In this document: positions 1 through 10,683 of the stretch, one piece after another
Position numbering within the stretch: the first letter of the stretch is position 1
How the letters are laid out: every line of letters starts with the position of its first letter
Source: Kingdonia uniflora
Taxonomy: Eukaryota > Streptophyta > Magnoliopsida > Ranunculales > Circaeasteraceae
Reading direction: 5' to 3'
Assembly (NCBI GenBank): GCA_014058105.1
Contig: JACGCM010002647.1
Coordinates: 1,054,001 to 1,118,000 of the forward strand
Length of the DNA: 64,000 bases
The notes under the pieces: generated by a model
Seen by the model: only the letters and a program-made list of their open reading frames with translations
Databases searched by the model: none
What the model was told of the DNA's origin: nothing
Program-made: the position numbers and the translations under genes

Positions 1-186
1 TCTGGCGCTGCTCTTCTATCTTTGATTAATGCAGTTCACTTCGATGAGTTCTTTGAGTGTTTGATTAGTCTCAGAAGGCTTCGTGGACTTAGTTATTGTC
101 TTACTGGGCTTCGAGTCTCTGGATAGGCTTCGGTGTAACCTTTGAGTATTAGACTAGTACTGAAAGGCTGCGAGTAGGCTACTACA
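1..186 (-). repeat. 3' LTR of Tat element A (partial)
   Basis: This segment is nearly identical to 11258-11442 and ends at the same terminus (plus strand ...GGCTACTACA), so on the element strand the LTR begins TGTAGTAGCC. The rest of the LTR lies before the window. Confidence 0.9.
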
Positions 187-202
187 TTCGCCCCTTCTCA
201 GC
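187..202 (-). other. Polypurine tract of element A
   Basis: Directly inside the 3' LTR. The minus strand reads GCTGAGAAGGGGCGAA, a purine-rich tract in the position where plus-strand DNA synthesis is primed in LTR elements. Confidence 0.75.
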
Positions 203-366
203 AGGGGCCTCGGAAATCGGTGGAGATGGCGCATGCTGAGAAAGTTGGTTACTCATGGGAAGTTGAAGAGTTGACTGTTGAATGTGGCAGTTCTGAGGAG
301 AGTAATTAAAGATGGTAATTAATGCGAGTGGTGATTAAAAAGGGATTAAATGAATCATTATTCAGG

Positions 367-374
367 TATAAATA
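367..374 (+). promoter_or_regulatory. TATA box for reverse-strand gene AS1 of element A
   Basis: TATAAATA lies 59 bp upstream of the ATG at 433, on the strand opposite gag-pol. The counterpart gene in Tat element E has the same octamer before its ATG. Transcription from it is inferred from position and recurrence. Confidence 0.55.
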
Positions 375-432
375 GGTGGTATGAGGGGGAGTTTGAAATT
401 ACCCTTTCCTTTCTCTGCAAGTAACTGAAGCC

Positions 433-759
433 ATGGACACCACACCGAACACGAGGTATCAGAAAAGGATAGAAGCAAGAGAACTCCGTAAACGGGAGAA
501 GACACATGCGGTAAAAGAAAAGTTCTTTGAAGACTACCCTCTAGATTAGGAGATGCCAGATTTAGCCGAGCTTGAGCCTGAGGAACCAATCTATGAAATG
601 TCGTACGTACATTGGTGGAGGGTTCTACAATGGATAAACTCGAGCGTCAGCAACCGGTACCTCTTTCTGAAGTGTTTGGCCGAGGACCAGGTGGATACAG
701 AAAAAGGAGTTAAGGACAAGGAGGTCAAGCTCTGTAAGAACTGCCCTGTATGCAAATAG
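433..759 (+). pseudogene. Reverse-strand small gene AS1 of Tat element A (one in-frame stop)
   Basis: An ATG at 433 opens a frame of 109 codons that runs to the stop at 759, broken only by a TAG at 547-549; the frame continues across it to the ATG at 553. The N-terminal third is rich in Arg/Lys/Glu (for example RIEARELRKREK) and looks helical. The C-terminus ends in a Cys pair motif, CKNCPVCK. It lies just inside the 3' LTR, antisense to gag-pol. The positional counterpart in element E (44211-44552, 113 codons) has almost the same length and also ends with closely spaced cysteines (CKGC). Residue-level similarity between them is weak by eye. I recognise no known family. Function unknown. Confidence 0.5.
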
Positions 760-1479
760 GGGAGTCTTGGTTTTTGTATTGGCATTGGTGTTGGGAGGTG
801 GGAGGGGAAGTTGTTGTACTTTGTTGTTGATGTTTTTGTCTCTGTTTGTTTGTTTTGTTGTTTTTTTTGGTATGGTTATGTATTCGAATGAAATAGTGCT
901 GTTTTGAAGTATAACATCGTAAGTGTAACAAGCGCAGTAGATGAAGATAATGTAGGCGCGATAGCACTTTGTCAAAGGTCAAACTTTAGTAACGAACACT
1001 AAAAAATGGCAAGAAACTTGAGTAATGTTGAAAAAGACTGACCGGAGGATCGAGTACTTAATATGTATAGACGAATGGTCAATATAGAATGTAGACGATG
1101 GTTCATAAGCGAGATCAGAAGCAGTTTGAAAATTTCCATTGTCGAAGGCATAAAGGCTTCGACTACAGAACTTGGTAACCATAATAGCTGACATGTCAGA
1201 GGTGGTACTATTCTTATGGCAGAGTGCCCTACAGGTCATCATGATGTTTCCTCGATTTATGTAAAAGGTGGAAGTAATGCGTAGGATTGAGGTGACAACT
1301 TCGGGCAGGGTGCCAAAAGGTTCGATAGACTTAAAAAAATTGAGGGGGGCGCGTGATACGCAAGTGGGAACATTTAAGGGTTAATTTGTAAATGCACGTC
1401 TCAGCCAAAAAATGAGGAGGGGAAGAGTAGTAATGATGGTGAGTGGGGAAATTGAGGCAGTTTTATTTATCTTAGGTGG
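760..1479. other. Spacer between the two reverse-strand genes of element A
   Basis: No convincing coding frame. It opens with a G/T-rich stretch (about 770-870) and is otherwise unremarkable. It probably holds the AS1 3' end and upstream control sequence for AS2. Confidence 0.5.
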
Positions 1480-1488
1480 TATTTAAAG
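1480..1488 (+). promoter_or_regulatory. TATA box for reverse-strand gene AS2 of element A
   Basis: TATTTAAAG is followed by a purine-rich leader (GAGA-repeat-like at about 1520-1560), a splice donor at 1649 and an acceptor at 1912, just before the ATG at 1919. Element E has the same order (TATA, leader exon, intron, coding exon). Confidence 0.5.
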
Positions 1489-4080
1489 GGGAGAGGAAGA
1501 AATTTATTGCACCCCAAATAATTAGAGAGAAACAGAGAGAGAGAGATAGAGAGAGAAAAAAAAACATATGCCATTGTAGAGGTAAAGCTTGTTAGAGAGG
1601 AGAAAAAGAACCGTCATTGTTGCTGAGAGAGCTTAACCATTCGAATAGGTATTTCTTCTGATTTACTTCATAAATAGGTGATTTGTAGTTCCACTATGTA
1701 GTTTCTTCAGCTGTATTTGTATGGAATTTGTATTGTGGGGTAGATGATGTTAGGGTATTGGTTGGTAAGGGCCTGGCCGAGGAAGGGGGTAACCCGAGTG
1801 GTTAGAGATACAGCCCAGTGGTAAATTGTGGATATTGAGGTGGTGACCAGGGTTGTAGTTGAAACGTGATAGTTGAATATATCGATCTAATTGCATACCT
1901 CTTCTTCTGTAGGGTATAATGCATACCCATCAAGCTTCTAGGATGAGGCTGATAGATGAGGAGGACGAAGTAAATGAGCTGAGTGTAAGTGGTCGAGGCC
2001 GAGGGGGTGAGAGCAGCGACATAAAAGTGCCAAATATTGCAACAGATGTCTCATTAGCTGTGGTAATACCAAAAGTTGGAGCATTGAGTCAGAGCTGCCA
2101 TAGGGCTCGAGTTATCAGGGAGAGTGACGAAGAGGAGACTAAGGAAGGGGAGGGAAGGGGAAATGAAGGTAGTGTTGAGCCTTCGGGGGATGAGAGGGAG
2201 GAAGGGGAAAGGGAGTGGAGCGATAATAGATAGTTCGGATGGTTCGAGGAGAGCAGCGGGGCCAGTCTCAGCTCAGGAACAAGCAATACTGGATTGATTC
2301 ATGGCCAAACATGAGTTATCGAAGGTGGGTGCTGAGTTGATGCCCGTAGGGGCCAAATTCACATTCAAGGATATTCTTCAGGAGGGTTTCATGGCGTTCA
2401 GGGGACAAATTTGATTAGGGATGCAACTGCCCCTTTAAAAGTTAGTGAAGGAGGTATAGAACTACTGGAATATGGCTCCCCGCCAGATAAATGACAACTT
2501 CTACAAGATGATGAGGGTGTTCAAGGGGATGAATGTAGAGTTGAAACGTGAGAGGAGGGGTATGATCGAGTGGTTCGATATTGTATCGCTCTACTAGAAG
2601 AAAGCCAATAAGAAGGCAGATACTTATCACATCCAATGTCATGCAGATAAACCATGGCTATTCGATCTGTGTTCGACGGGGCGTGGGTGGGATAAAGATT
2701 TAGCGGTGGTAAGAGGTAATTATGAGAATGCTGAAGGGGAAGAAGAGTACAAGCTGCGATACAGGATGTATAATCCAAGTAAGTCTAGAGTCAAAGGCTG
2801 TTGGTTAAGTGGCTCGAATAGGTTATTTAAACTTTTCATTTGTTATTTTGCAGAACCCAGTAGCCAAACATTGTCGAATTTGAAGAGGTATATAGACTAA
2901 TTGAACGAGCACGATGAGGTGTGGGTAAATTGGGCATTTGGTAAGTTGGGTATGTGAGGAAAAGACAGAAGAAGACAGATACGCTGCTTCGAAATGTACC
3001 TGTTGATGATAGAACTGCGAAGAAGAGAAGGGAAGAAGGTACTTCGACAGGGCCGAAGAGATGGATAAATCAAGGTTGATTCGCAAGTCGACCTATGTGC
3101 CGAGGGAGCGACAAGGAGGGTCAGGGACTGTACAAATGAGTATGCCCGAAGTGGTTCCCAAAGTGTCTAGGTAGGCTAGCAAGGTTAAGGGCAAGGCCAT
3201 TCCCGAACCTTCGAAAGTCCAACAGACAAAGACTACTCAGCATAAGAGGACTCAGGAGCAGATGGCTGATAATGAGGATGATGCAGATGAGGTGCGACAT
3301 GAAGCTAAACTAGAGGAACAGGCTTGAGCAACAGCCACATTGATGGCGACCCTCTGTGGAAATGACCCCGATGAGGCAGGGAAGCAGATGAATAAGGCTC
3401 TACATTAGGTAACTATTTTTTGAGATTCTAAAATTATGATAAACTTTACTATGCTTCAAGAAGTACTAATGGTTCGAGTATTCTAGCAGGGCCCAACCTT
3501 TTGCCAAATCCCAGAAGGTAATAACAAAGCAGCTGAAACAGGCAATGGATAGTCTGGCACTTGTTCGAGGGACCGCGATGTCGCTGGAGACCAAGATAAA
3601 TGTGTTAAAACGAGAGAACTTGAATATTATAGCTGAGTGTACAAGGGAACTCGAAGCTAAGGTTGCCAACATTTCTCAAATTCAAAAGGCGTTGGAGTTG
3701 AAGCTTGCTGAAAAGGTGGAGGGTAGCTTTTCAGGCGCAATAAGATGAAGAGTGTGACACGACCATGTCTTTGAAGTTCTTCATAGATAGTTGGGGGTAT
3801 AATCTCTTAAGTTTCCAGCGCTTTCCTACAATCGAAAGACCTGTTGTCAAAGGTGTTGCTAAGACATAAGGGATAGAAGTGGATCCTGCCGGTAGAGGTG
3901 TTGGAGATGGTGTTATGGATTCTATAGTCGAAGGGGATACTGCTGGTACGGGAAATGTTTTGAGTGGTACTATAGTTGATGAGGTAGCGGATACTCCTGG
4001 ATTAAACCCTGCTGTCTAGGGAACTGTAGGTATTGTTGTTGAAGAATCTGTAGGAGCTAGTACGGCCACTCCTGTATGAG
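1489..4080 (+). pseudogene. Reverse-strand spliced gene AS2 of Tat element A (decayed)
   Basis: Antisense to gag-pol. A leader exon ends at AATAG|GT (1648/1649). The intron runs to 1912, and coding starts at ATG 1919 with an acidic region rich in Glu, Asp and Arg (104 codons, stop at 2231-2233). The frame then shifts, and a conserved segment follows at about 2300-2780. This includes residues such as NDNFYKMMRVFKGMN and LAVVRGNYE, which correspond to [15 protein letters not shown] and LLVLRNYEF in the element E copy. A short intron (2779-2853, GTAAGT...GCAG) sits where E has an 81-bp intron. The 3' part (about 3300-3750) is heptad-like coiled coil (for example ELEAKVANISQIQKALELKL), followed by a Gly/Val-rich tail to about 4080. 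Extra antisense ORFs downstream of pol are known in Tat-type elements; the function is not established. Several stops make this copy inactive. Confidence 0.6.
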
Positions 4081-4339
4081 TGGAGTACTAGTAGAAGGTA
4101 TGTCTTTATTGTCTATTGGCTGTAACAAACTCTATTTTCTTAGTTTACTGTGATGTTTGCATTTGATTGATGGGCAGTATTCAAACAATGTGTAACGAAT
4201 TTGAACTTGGGTTGTTTGCTTGGATGTAGTTGAATTGAATTGCTTTTGTGTATTGAGCTTGACTTACTGGTATGTCTATATGCTTATCTCCATGTGTGTG
4301 ATTAGAAGTATAGAATGCTTGTATCAGGGTTTGAGCTGA

Positions 4340-5150
4340 ATCCTTGAAGATCTTCGAGGTCGTACCCGAGTATCAGTTAAATCGAAGGGTTTACTCGACC
4401 ATTCATGCCCCTCGAGTTTGCTCGAATTGGAAACTATAAAAACTTCGAGGTCACCCCAAGTATCAGTTGGGTCGAAGGGTTGATCTTATACTTAGGTTAG
4501 ACCAAGAAATTTATTAGACTTCAAAGGTCGCCCTCAGATCTGTTCGCGAGAATGAGCCTAAGCAAAGTATTATGTGGTCGCCCCTAATGCATTCCTGAGG
4601 GTCTGGTCTATCAACCATTCATGCCCCTCGAGTTTGCTCGAATTGGAAACTAGAAATACTTCGAGGTCGCCCCTAAGTATCAGGTCACTTAGTTTAGACC
4701 AAGAAATTCATTGAACTTCAAAGGTCACCCCCAGGTCTGTCTGCGGGATTGAGCCTAAGCGAAGCATTATGTAGTCACCCCCAATACATTCCCGAGGGTG
4801 CGGTTTGTTGACCATTCATGTCCCTCAAGTTTGCTCGAATTAAAAACAGGAAAAACTTTGAGGTCGCACCCAAGTATCAGTCGGATCGAAGGGTTAACAT
4901 GATACTTAGGTTAGACCAAGAAATTCACAGGACTTTGAAGGTCACCCCCGGGTCTATCCGAGGGATTGAACCTAAGCGAAGCATTATATGGTCGCCCCTA
5001 ATGTATTCTCGAGGGTCCGGTCTATTGACCATTAATACCCCTTGAGTTTGCTCGAATTGGAAGCTTTAAAAACTTTGAGGTCGCTCCCAAGTATCAGTCA
5101 GGTCGAAGGGTTGACGTGATACTTAGGCTAAACCAATAAATTCACTGGAA
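4340..5150. repeat. About 210-bp tandem repeats between pol and the antisense genes of element A
   Basis: A block starting ACCATTCATGCCCCTCGAG recurs at 4398, 4614, 4811 and, diverged, 5028 (spacings 216, 197 and 217). Each unit carries the same succession of phrases: TTTGCTCGAATTGGAAAC, GAGGTCGC, AAGTATCAG, TTAGACCAAGAAATT and GAGCCTAAGCGAAG. About four diverged units. No coding potential. Confidence 0.85.
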
Positions 5151-6400
5151 GACAGGACATGAAGCTCAGAGGATAAAAAATATGTTCATTGATTATACTG
5201 TATTTACATCAGTTTAAAAAAGTTGTGGTCGAGGCCTGTTGTATGAGACTAACTACATTGTGTTCCATGGGTTAGGTAGAGTCTCCTCCGCATCTGTCAT
5301 TAGATTATAGAATCCCTTTTCGATTTTATTGTACACAACATAAGGTCATCCCCAAGACTCGGCTAGCTTGCCAGCATTTCGAGGCTTCGAAGATGGTGTG
5401 ACTCGTCGGAGTACCAAATCACTTATATTGAAACTGCGTTGTCAAACTCTTTTGTTGTATGACTTCTGGAGAGAGAGGTGGTAACGGCCAAGGTTTGCTA
5501 TGGCTCGGTCCCTGGTTTCATCAATCCATAACATATTGCACCTAAGTTTGAACTCATTATCTTCGTCGGGTAGGTCGGGATTGCGTGTTGCAATTTGAAT
5601 TAGGTATGCAACACCGTTTCGGTACCATAAGCCAGGAGGAAGGGAGTACAGCCTGTCGCCTTTCTTGGTGTCGTATGATAAGCCCAAAGTATGTGTTGTA
5701 ATTCTTGAACCCATCGTCCTTTCCTCTCATTGGCGCGCTTCTTAAGACTGTCAACTATTATTTTATTGATTGTTTCGAACTGGCCATTCTCCTTAGGGTA
5801 ATAAGGTGTGGAAGGGGAGAGGAAGATATTGTACTTTATGAGGAAATTGTGGAATTTGCTCCCAACGAACTGTAGACCGTTATCGTATCGAATCATGTGA
5901 GGGTAGCCAAAACGTGTGATGATAGTTTCCCAAAATAACTTGATGACTTCTTCTTTGGTTCGACACAAAGACACAGCTTTGACCCATTTAGTAAAGTAAT
6001 ATATGGCTACTAGGAGATGTTCTCGTTTACCTGAAGCTTTGGGAAAAGGGCCCACTAGATCAATCGCCTATCGTTTAAAGGGCCAAGCGACTTGGCTATA
6101 ATGGAGGCCTTGTAAGGGGCTTCAGATGTCATGAGCATGACGTTAGCATTTATCACAGTGTTTTGCATACTTTTTGGCTTATTTCTTCATATTAGGCCAG
6201 AATAAACTTTGTGTGACGGCTCAAAGAGAGATAGATCGACCAATAGTGCGAGCACTGCAGGTACCTTCATTGAGTTTGGTGAGTATGGTATTAGCTTCAT
6301 TTTGGGGGATACATCGGAGGTGTATGCCATTCGGGGATTTGCAGGGCAATTCGACTTTGAGAATGGTGTATCTGCGGCAGTTTTCTAGTAGCGAATATTT
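5150..6400 (-). pseudogene. Integrase domain of Tat element A
   Basis: Inserts element DNA into the host chromosome. Reading down from about 6390 there is a degraded HHCC zinc-binding region (with phrases like HCDKC), then the core. In the core, Asp is in IDLVGPFPK, the second Asp in RYDNGLQF, and Glu in KENGQFE, so the DDE triad is visible. Next comes the typical RWVQELQHILWAYHTTPR block and a C-terminal segment with KLAESWG. The best continuous stretch is 5600-6055. Stops and frame changes break it elsewhere. It follows the second RNase H domain, as in Tat elements. Confidence 0.85.
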
Positions 6401-6539
6401 AGCTTTTGGATCTTTCAGGAGAGTAGAACTGCTGAAATAAGCAAGAAATGGTGTTTGCCAGTCATCCAGATTGAGACCCTCACTCCCAGTATTGATGGCA
6501 GTGACTTCCATCTGGTTGATACTTGGGTGTTCGAGTACT

Positions 6540-6930
6540 TCGATATGGAGTGTTCGATATTCAGACTGGCCTAACATGGTGGCTATGTAGGCAAGCGCAT
6601 CGGCATGTCTATTTTTGCCTCGAGGGTAATGTGTAATAGAAGACTTTTCAGGATAACGATCTATGCACTGGCAGATGAGAGCAGCATAATCAGCCATATG
6701 ACCGTTTGCCTGATTTTCACCGGTGTACTACCTCTGAACAAGTTGAGAATCGGTAAATACTACAAGTTTTGGAACACCAAGTTTGAGGGCAAGATTGAGG
6801 CCATATATCGGGGCTTCATACTCAGCCTCGTTATTAGAACATTCAAAGTTTAAATTGACAGCCTTTTCAATTTTGTCATTAGAGGGGGTAACCAGAACAA
6901 TACCAATCCCCAAATTGTTAGGTCTAGCAG
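6540..6930 (-). pseudogene. Second (archaeal-type) RNase H domain of Tat element A
   Basis: Segments such as GIGIVLVTPSNDKIEKAV, NNEAEYEAPIYGLNLAL and VVFTDSQLV, then NRHADALAYIATML, carry the acidic residues expected of a type-I RNase H fold (Glu in NEAEYEA, Asp in TDSQLV, Asp in HADALA). It lies after the Ty3-type RNase H and before integrase. That second RNase H is the Tat-lineage signature. It is broken by frame changes near 6700-6750. Confidence 0.8.
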
Positions 6931-6959
6931 ATCCATCTGTAAAAATACGTTAGCCCATG

Positions 6960-7440
6960 TTAGGGTTTCGAGGGTCATTCTATTCGGGCTGGTCTTTGGG
7001 TAAATCATCTTCATAGTCTTCCAAGTCAATATCTTCGACAAGGAAGTCGGCAAGAAAATCAATGACTGTTTGGCCTTTCTGAGATATCTGTTTTTCAAAG
7101 GTGATGTCGTGTTCACCGAGATAGACGAACCATTGTTGTACCCATCTGGATTTGTCTTTCTTGTTGAGGATCTCTCGAAGGGGGTAGCTGGTGATAACAC
7201 GTATAGGGTGAGCTTGAAAGAATGGTTTGAGCTTTTGAGCAGTATAAACAAGTGAGAGGAGCAATTGCTCGAGCTTTGTATATCGAGTCTCAGCAGGTGT
7301 CAGAGTTTTGTTGATAAAGTACACGGGTTTCTCGATGCTGGATTTGAATCGAATATGGACTGAACTGATAGAAGTGTTTGTAACTGCCAGGTATAAAGAA
7401 AGCATCTCACCTTCGATGAGGGTACTGATGATGGGTGGTC
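6960..7440 (-). pseudogene. Ty3-type RNase H domain of Tat element A
   Basis: A continuous 141-codon frame (6980-7405) contains the standard gypsy RNase H phrases: KPVYFINKTLTPAETRYTKL, LVYTAQKLKPFF, HPIRVITSYPL and VQQWFVYLGEHDITFE. It follows the RT domain directly. In full-length elements this domain degrades the RNA of the RNA/DNA hybrid. Confidence 0.85.
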
Positions 7441-7629
7441 GACCAAGGTATGTTTTGAGTTCGAGGAAGGCCTGTTCATAATCGGGTGTCTAATTGATTT
7501 TGGGGTTGTTCTTCTTTTTGGCCTTGTGTACGTCTTGATCGCGTAAGAGGGAGAAAAACCAAGCACAACGGTTAGAGGATTTTAAAATAAAATGGTTAAG
7601 GGCGGCTATCTTGCTAGTAATCTTTTGGA

Positions 7630-8335
7630 CATCTTATTTGGTTTGAGGTGAAGGCATATCGATGAGGGCGCAGATATGAGTGGGATCGATCTCGATACCT
7701 TGTTTGCTGATGAGGTGGGCAAAGAATTTGCCATAAGAAACACCAAATTGGCATTTGTTTGGGTTTAGCTTCATGTTATATGTTTGAAGTATCGAGAAGA
7801 CTTCGATTAGGTCCTGAATGTAGGCGTGTTTTTTTAGGCTTTTGCATAACATGTCGTCGATGTAAACTTCAACCGACTTGCCAAGCAAAGGTTTAAATAT
7901 GGTGGTAACAAGCCGTTGGTAAGTGGCACCCATATTTTTAAGGTCGAAGGGCATGACATTAGAACAATAAAGGCCTTGTTTAGTGATAAAAGAAATTTTA
8001 AGTTGATCCCCGGGGAGAAGGGGTACCTGATTGTAACCTGAAGCCGCGTCCATCATCGATAATCATTCATGATCGGCTGTGGCATCCAGGAGGACTGAAA
8101 TAATTAAGAGAGGAAAACTGCCCTTCGATGTATGCTTATTATGGTCAATGAAGTCGATGCAGATTCATATCTTGCCGTTCTTCTTGGGGACAGCAATAAT
8201 GTTCAAAATCCAGTCGATGTACTTGACTTCTCAAATGAAACCCGTGGCTAGGAGTTTGTCGACTTTAAGGTTTACAGCATCTCGAAGCCGCGGGGACAAT
8301 GTACGCTTCTTCTGTTTTATGGCTATAGAGTAAGG
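7630..8335 (-). pseudogene. Reverse transcriptase domain of Tat element A
   Basis: Fingers and palm are visible. Upstream is a degraded VPKKNGKI...CIDF region (about 8160-8200). Then comes the clean frame 7634-8056 with MMDAASGYNQV (catalytic Asp), MPFDLKNMGATYQRLV, and YIDDMLCKS as the YxDD box with Ile at position 2. This is followed by LNPNKCQFGV and GKFFAHLISKQGIEIDP. Stops occur upstream, so it is inactive. Confidence 0.9.
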
Positions 8336-8638
8336 GATGAGGTCAAGTTGATGTCATGCTAAAGTGGGGTCAACACCAGGCATCTCATGGAATGTCCAAG
8401 TGAAGACGTCTTTATTTGCTCAAAGAAAGTTGGTGAGTTTGAGGCTTTCTGCCTCATCCAAAAAAGTACCAATGAATGTACCTCGACCAGGACCGTCGAG
8501 TTTGATATAGACAGTAGGTTCGATGGGTGTGGTAGATGGCATCGAAGGTATGGGGAGAGAGAGAGATATTAATTACTATGGTTTGACAAGTTTTTGGGTT
8601 AGATCGATCTCCGGGTGCTCGCATGAGCAGGCAAGGCG

Positions 8639-9004
8639 TTAGAAGCCTTTTATGTTCCACGTACCACAAGAGGTAGAGAAACAAATTATTTGGTGATAAG
8701 TTGAAGGTATGGATCTCATGGCATGGAGCTTGCGCCCAAGGATGCCTAGATATTCAGATTTCTTGTCGATGATGAGAAAGCTGGTTTGGAGGGTAACTGG
8801 TCCTGTAGTGACAGGGAGGCTAATGTGATCGACAGTGACTTCAGTGGCACCATTAAAACCTTTGAGTTCGACATTAGCCGGGGTGATGAGGTCAGTTTTT
8901 TGCATGGCTCGAACAGTCTGAAGGAACAGTACGTCGGCTGCACTGCCCATATCAATGAGCATGGTATGGAAAACGAGGTGTTCGACCTTGATCATAATAA
9001 CCAA
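8639..9004 (-). pseudogene. Aspartic protease domain of Tat element A
   Basis: A continuous frame of 121 codons. The motif MLIDMGSAADVLF is the catalytic D-x-G-S box of Tat proteases. The LGILGRKLHAMRSIPSTYHQ block is the conserved C-terminal part that leads into RT. Its role is to cleave the gag-pol polyprotein. Confidence 0.85.
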
Positions 9005-9294
9005 GGGATCAGAGTGGGGGAGGCGAACATTGGAAGTATCGCATTCGATAAAGGATATACCCTCGGGAGAGGGTATTGACTCGATTCTGGTAGATGGATG
9101 AGTAGCTTCTCTTGGTAGGTAAGCTTACAGCATTCTTCGACACGCTTGCGCTTGCTTTTAGTATGGCCGCTATCGATATTGTTGACTTCGATGAGATGGA
9201 GCTGGAAAATATGTACCTCGGTTGGGTCGGCAGCTTGGGCGGGTTGAGGCGTGAGATACGACCCATCAAGGTAGTTGGGAAGATCAGCGATGCA

Positions 9295-10600
9295 TCAATG
9301 TAGACATCTTACTTTAAAGATCATCTCTAGAGAACGTTGAAGAGCATAGCATTTATTGGTATCATGGCAGTTACACTTGTGATTTTGGCAATAAGGCTCG
9401 TCTTTCCTGACCTCGATGGGGTAGGGGGTACGCCAGATAGGGTCGGCCAGAATTTGCCGAAGAAGGCTGTTGATGGAAGCAGTGAGCTTAAGAAGGACCG
9501 GCTTGGGTCGTTTTTTGTTAGCCTCAGTAGGGGTGTTATCAGAGTGTGGGCAAATGCATTTACGCTTCTCAGTCTCCTGTGAGACAGGAGTGAGCATGGG
9601 CGTAAAAGGCTATCGAGGTTCGTTACGGTTGGTGGTCGAAGCTTACCCCTGGCGATTAGATTTGTGAAGGCATTCGAGGTCGATGTATCCGTTAACCTTA
9701 GATAACATCACCTCAAGGTTTTGTGGTTTATGAAGTGCGATATACTCCTTGACACGACTATGATCTAGTAGAGCGCTAGAGTATGCGAGGACAGCATTCG
9801 TACAGGCAAGGTTTTCGACTTTGCGATACTCATCGAGAAACCGTTTGGTAAAAGCTTCAAGCATTTCGTTGCGGGATTTAAAGAAGTTTAACAGAGCGTC
9901 GACGCGGACCTCACGGTCTTTGTTAAAGGCAAACTGGGAAATAAAAAGGCTCGACAATTATTTGAAGCTTCAAATCAAGCCGTCAGGGAGGCTGTGGTAC
10001 CATTTGAGGGGGTTATCCGTTAAACTGGTAGGGAACATGCGACACAAAATATAGTCGGCTGTAAAATGCAGACTTAAGGCTTTTTGGAATTCGAGGGTGT
10101 GAGACTGAGGGTCGGTGTTGTGGTATTTGCTGATTTTGGGTATATGGAAATTGGGAGGCACTTCGATCGCGAGAAGTTTGGGACAAATAGGGTTGTTTAA
10201 CCAACTCCAAGAGTTTGGTATAGGGCTCGCGCTAACGCGAATGGCTGCACGAGGAAACTTTAATTTAGGGGTGAGGCCCAAGGTGAGCCAGTGCTGAAAC
10301 GCGAGAAGGAACAAGTGCCCGGGATAGCAGAGAATCGTCTGGGGTTTGGACCTGTAAAAGCTCTTGAACTGTGTGGCGCAGTTCGTCGAGGGCACGATGT
10401 TGGCACTCATTCTCATCCAAATGGCGTTGTTGTTTACCCTCGAGCTCGTTGGGTCTGTCTTCACATTCAAGGCACAGCTGATTGGCATGGCGCTCTTCAA
10501 CTTGGGCAAACTGCTGACTGATGAGTACGAGTTGGGCGGCTTTGCCGTCTGTGAGGATTCTGACGATAGCAGAAGTAGAACGAAGGGTAGGGGTCATTGA
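9295..10600 (-). pseudogene. gag of Tat element A
   Basis: Nucleocapsid/capsid precursor region. The retrotransposon-gag core is recognisable: HTLEFQKALSLHFTADYILC...MFPTSLTDNPLKWYHSLP (about 10000-10120), then LFISQFAFN and the 9643-9957 frame with LLNFFKSRNEMLEAFTKRF. Cys/His residues at about 9360-9400 (YCQNHKCNCHDTNKCYAL) resemble the zinc-knuckle-like C-terminus of Tat gags. It is split over three frames with stops. The start lies near 10597, shortly after the primer-binding site. Confidence 0.8.
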
Positions 10601-10663
10601 GTATGGTTGTGAGGGTTAGAAGGAGGAAGAGAAAAGAGGCGAAGGGAATTGGGTAGGGTGGGT

Positions 10664-10683
10664 ATAGTACAGATGGCGCCAAA
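10664..10683 (-). other. Primer-binding site of element A
   Basis: On the element strand the bases just inside the 5' LTR read TTTGGCGCCATCTGT, the TTGGCGCC-type site common in plant Ty3/gypsy elements. It abuts the LTR terminus at 10684. Confidence 0.75.

Noticed and set aside
4340..5150. CRISPR-like array because of regularly spaced repeats.
   Set aside because: Units are about 210 bp, diverged, inside a plant retroelement; no short identical repeats with unique spacers anywhere in the window.
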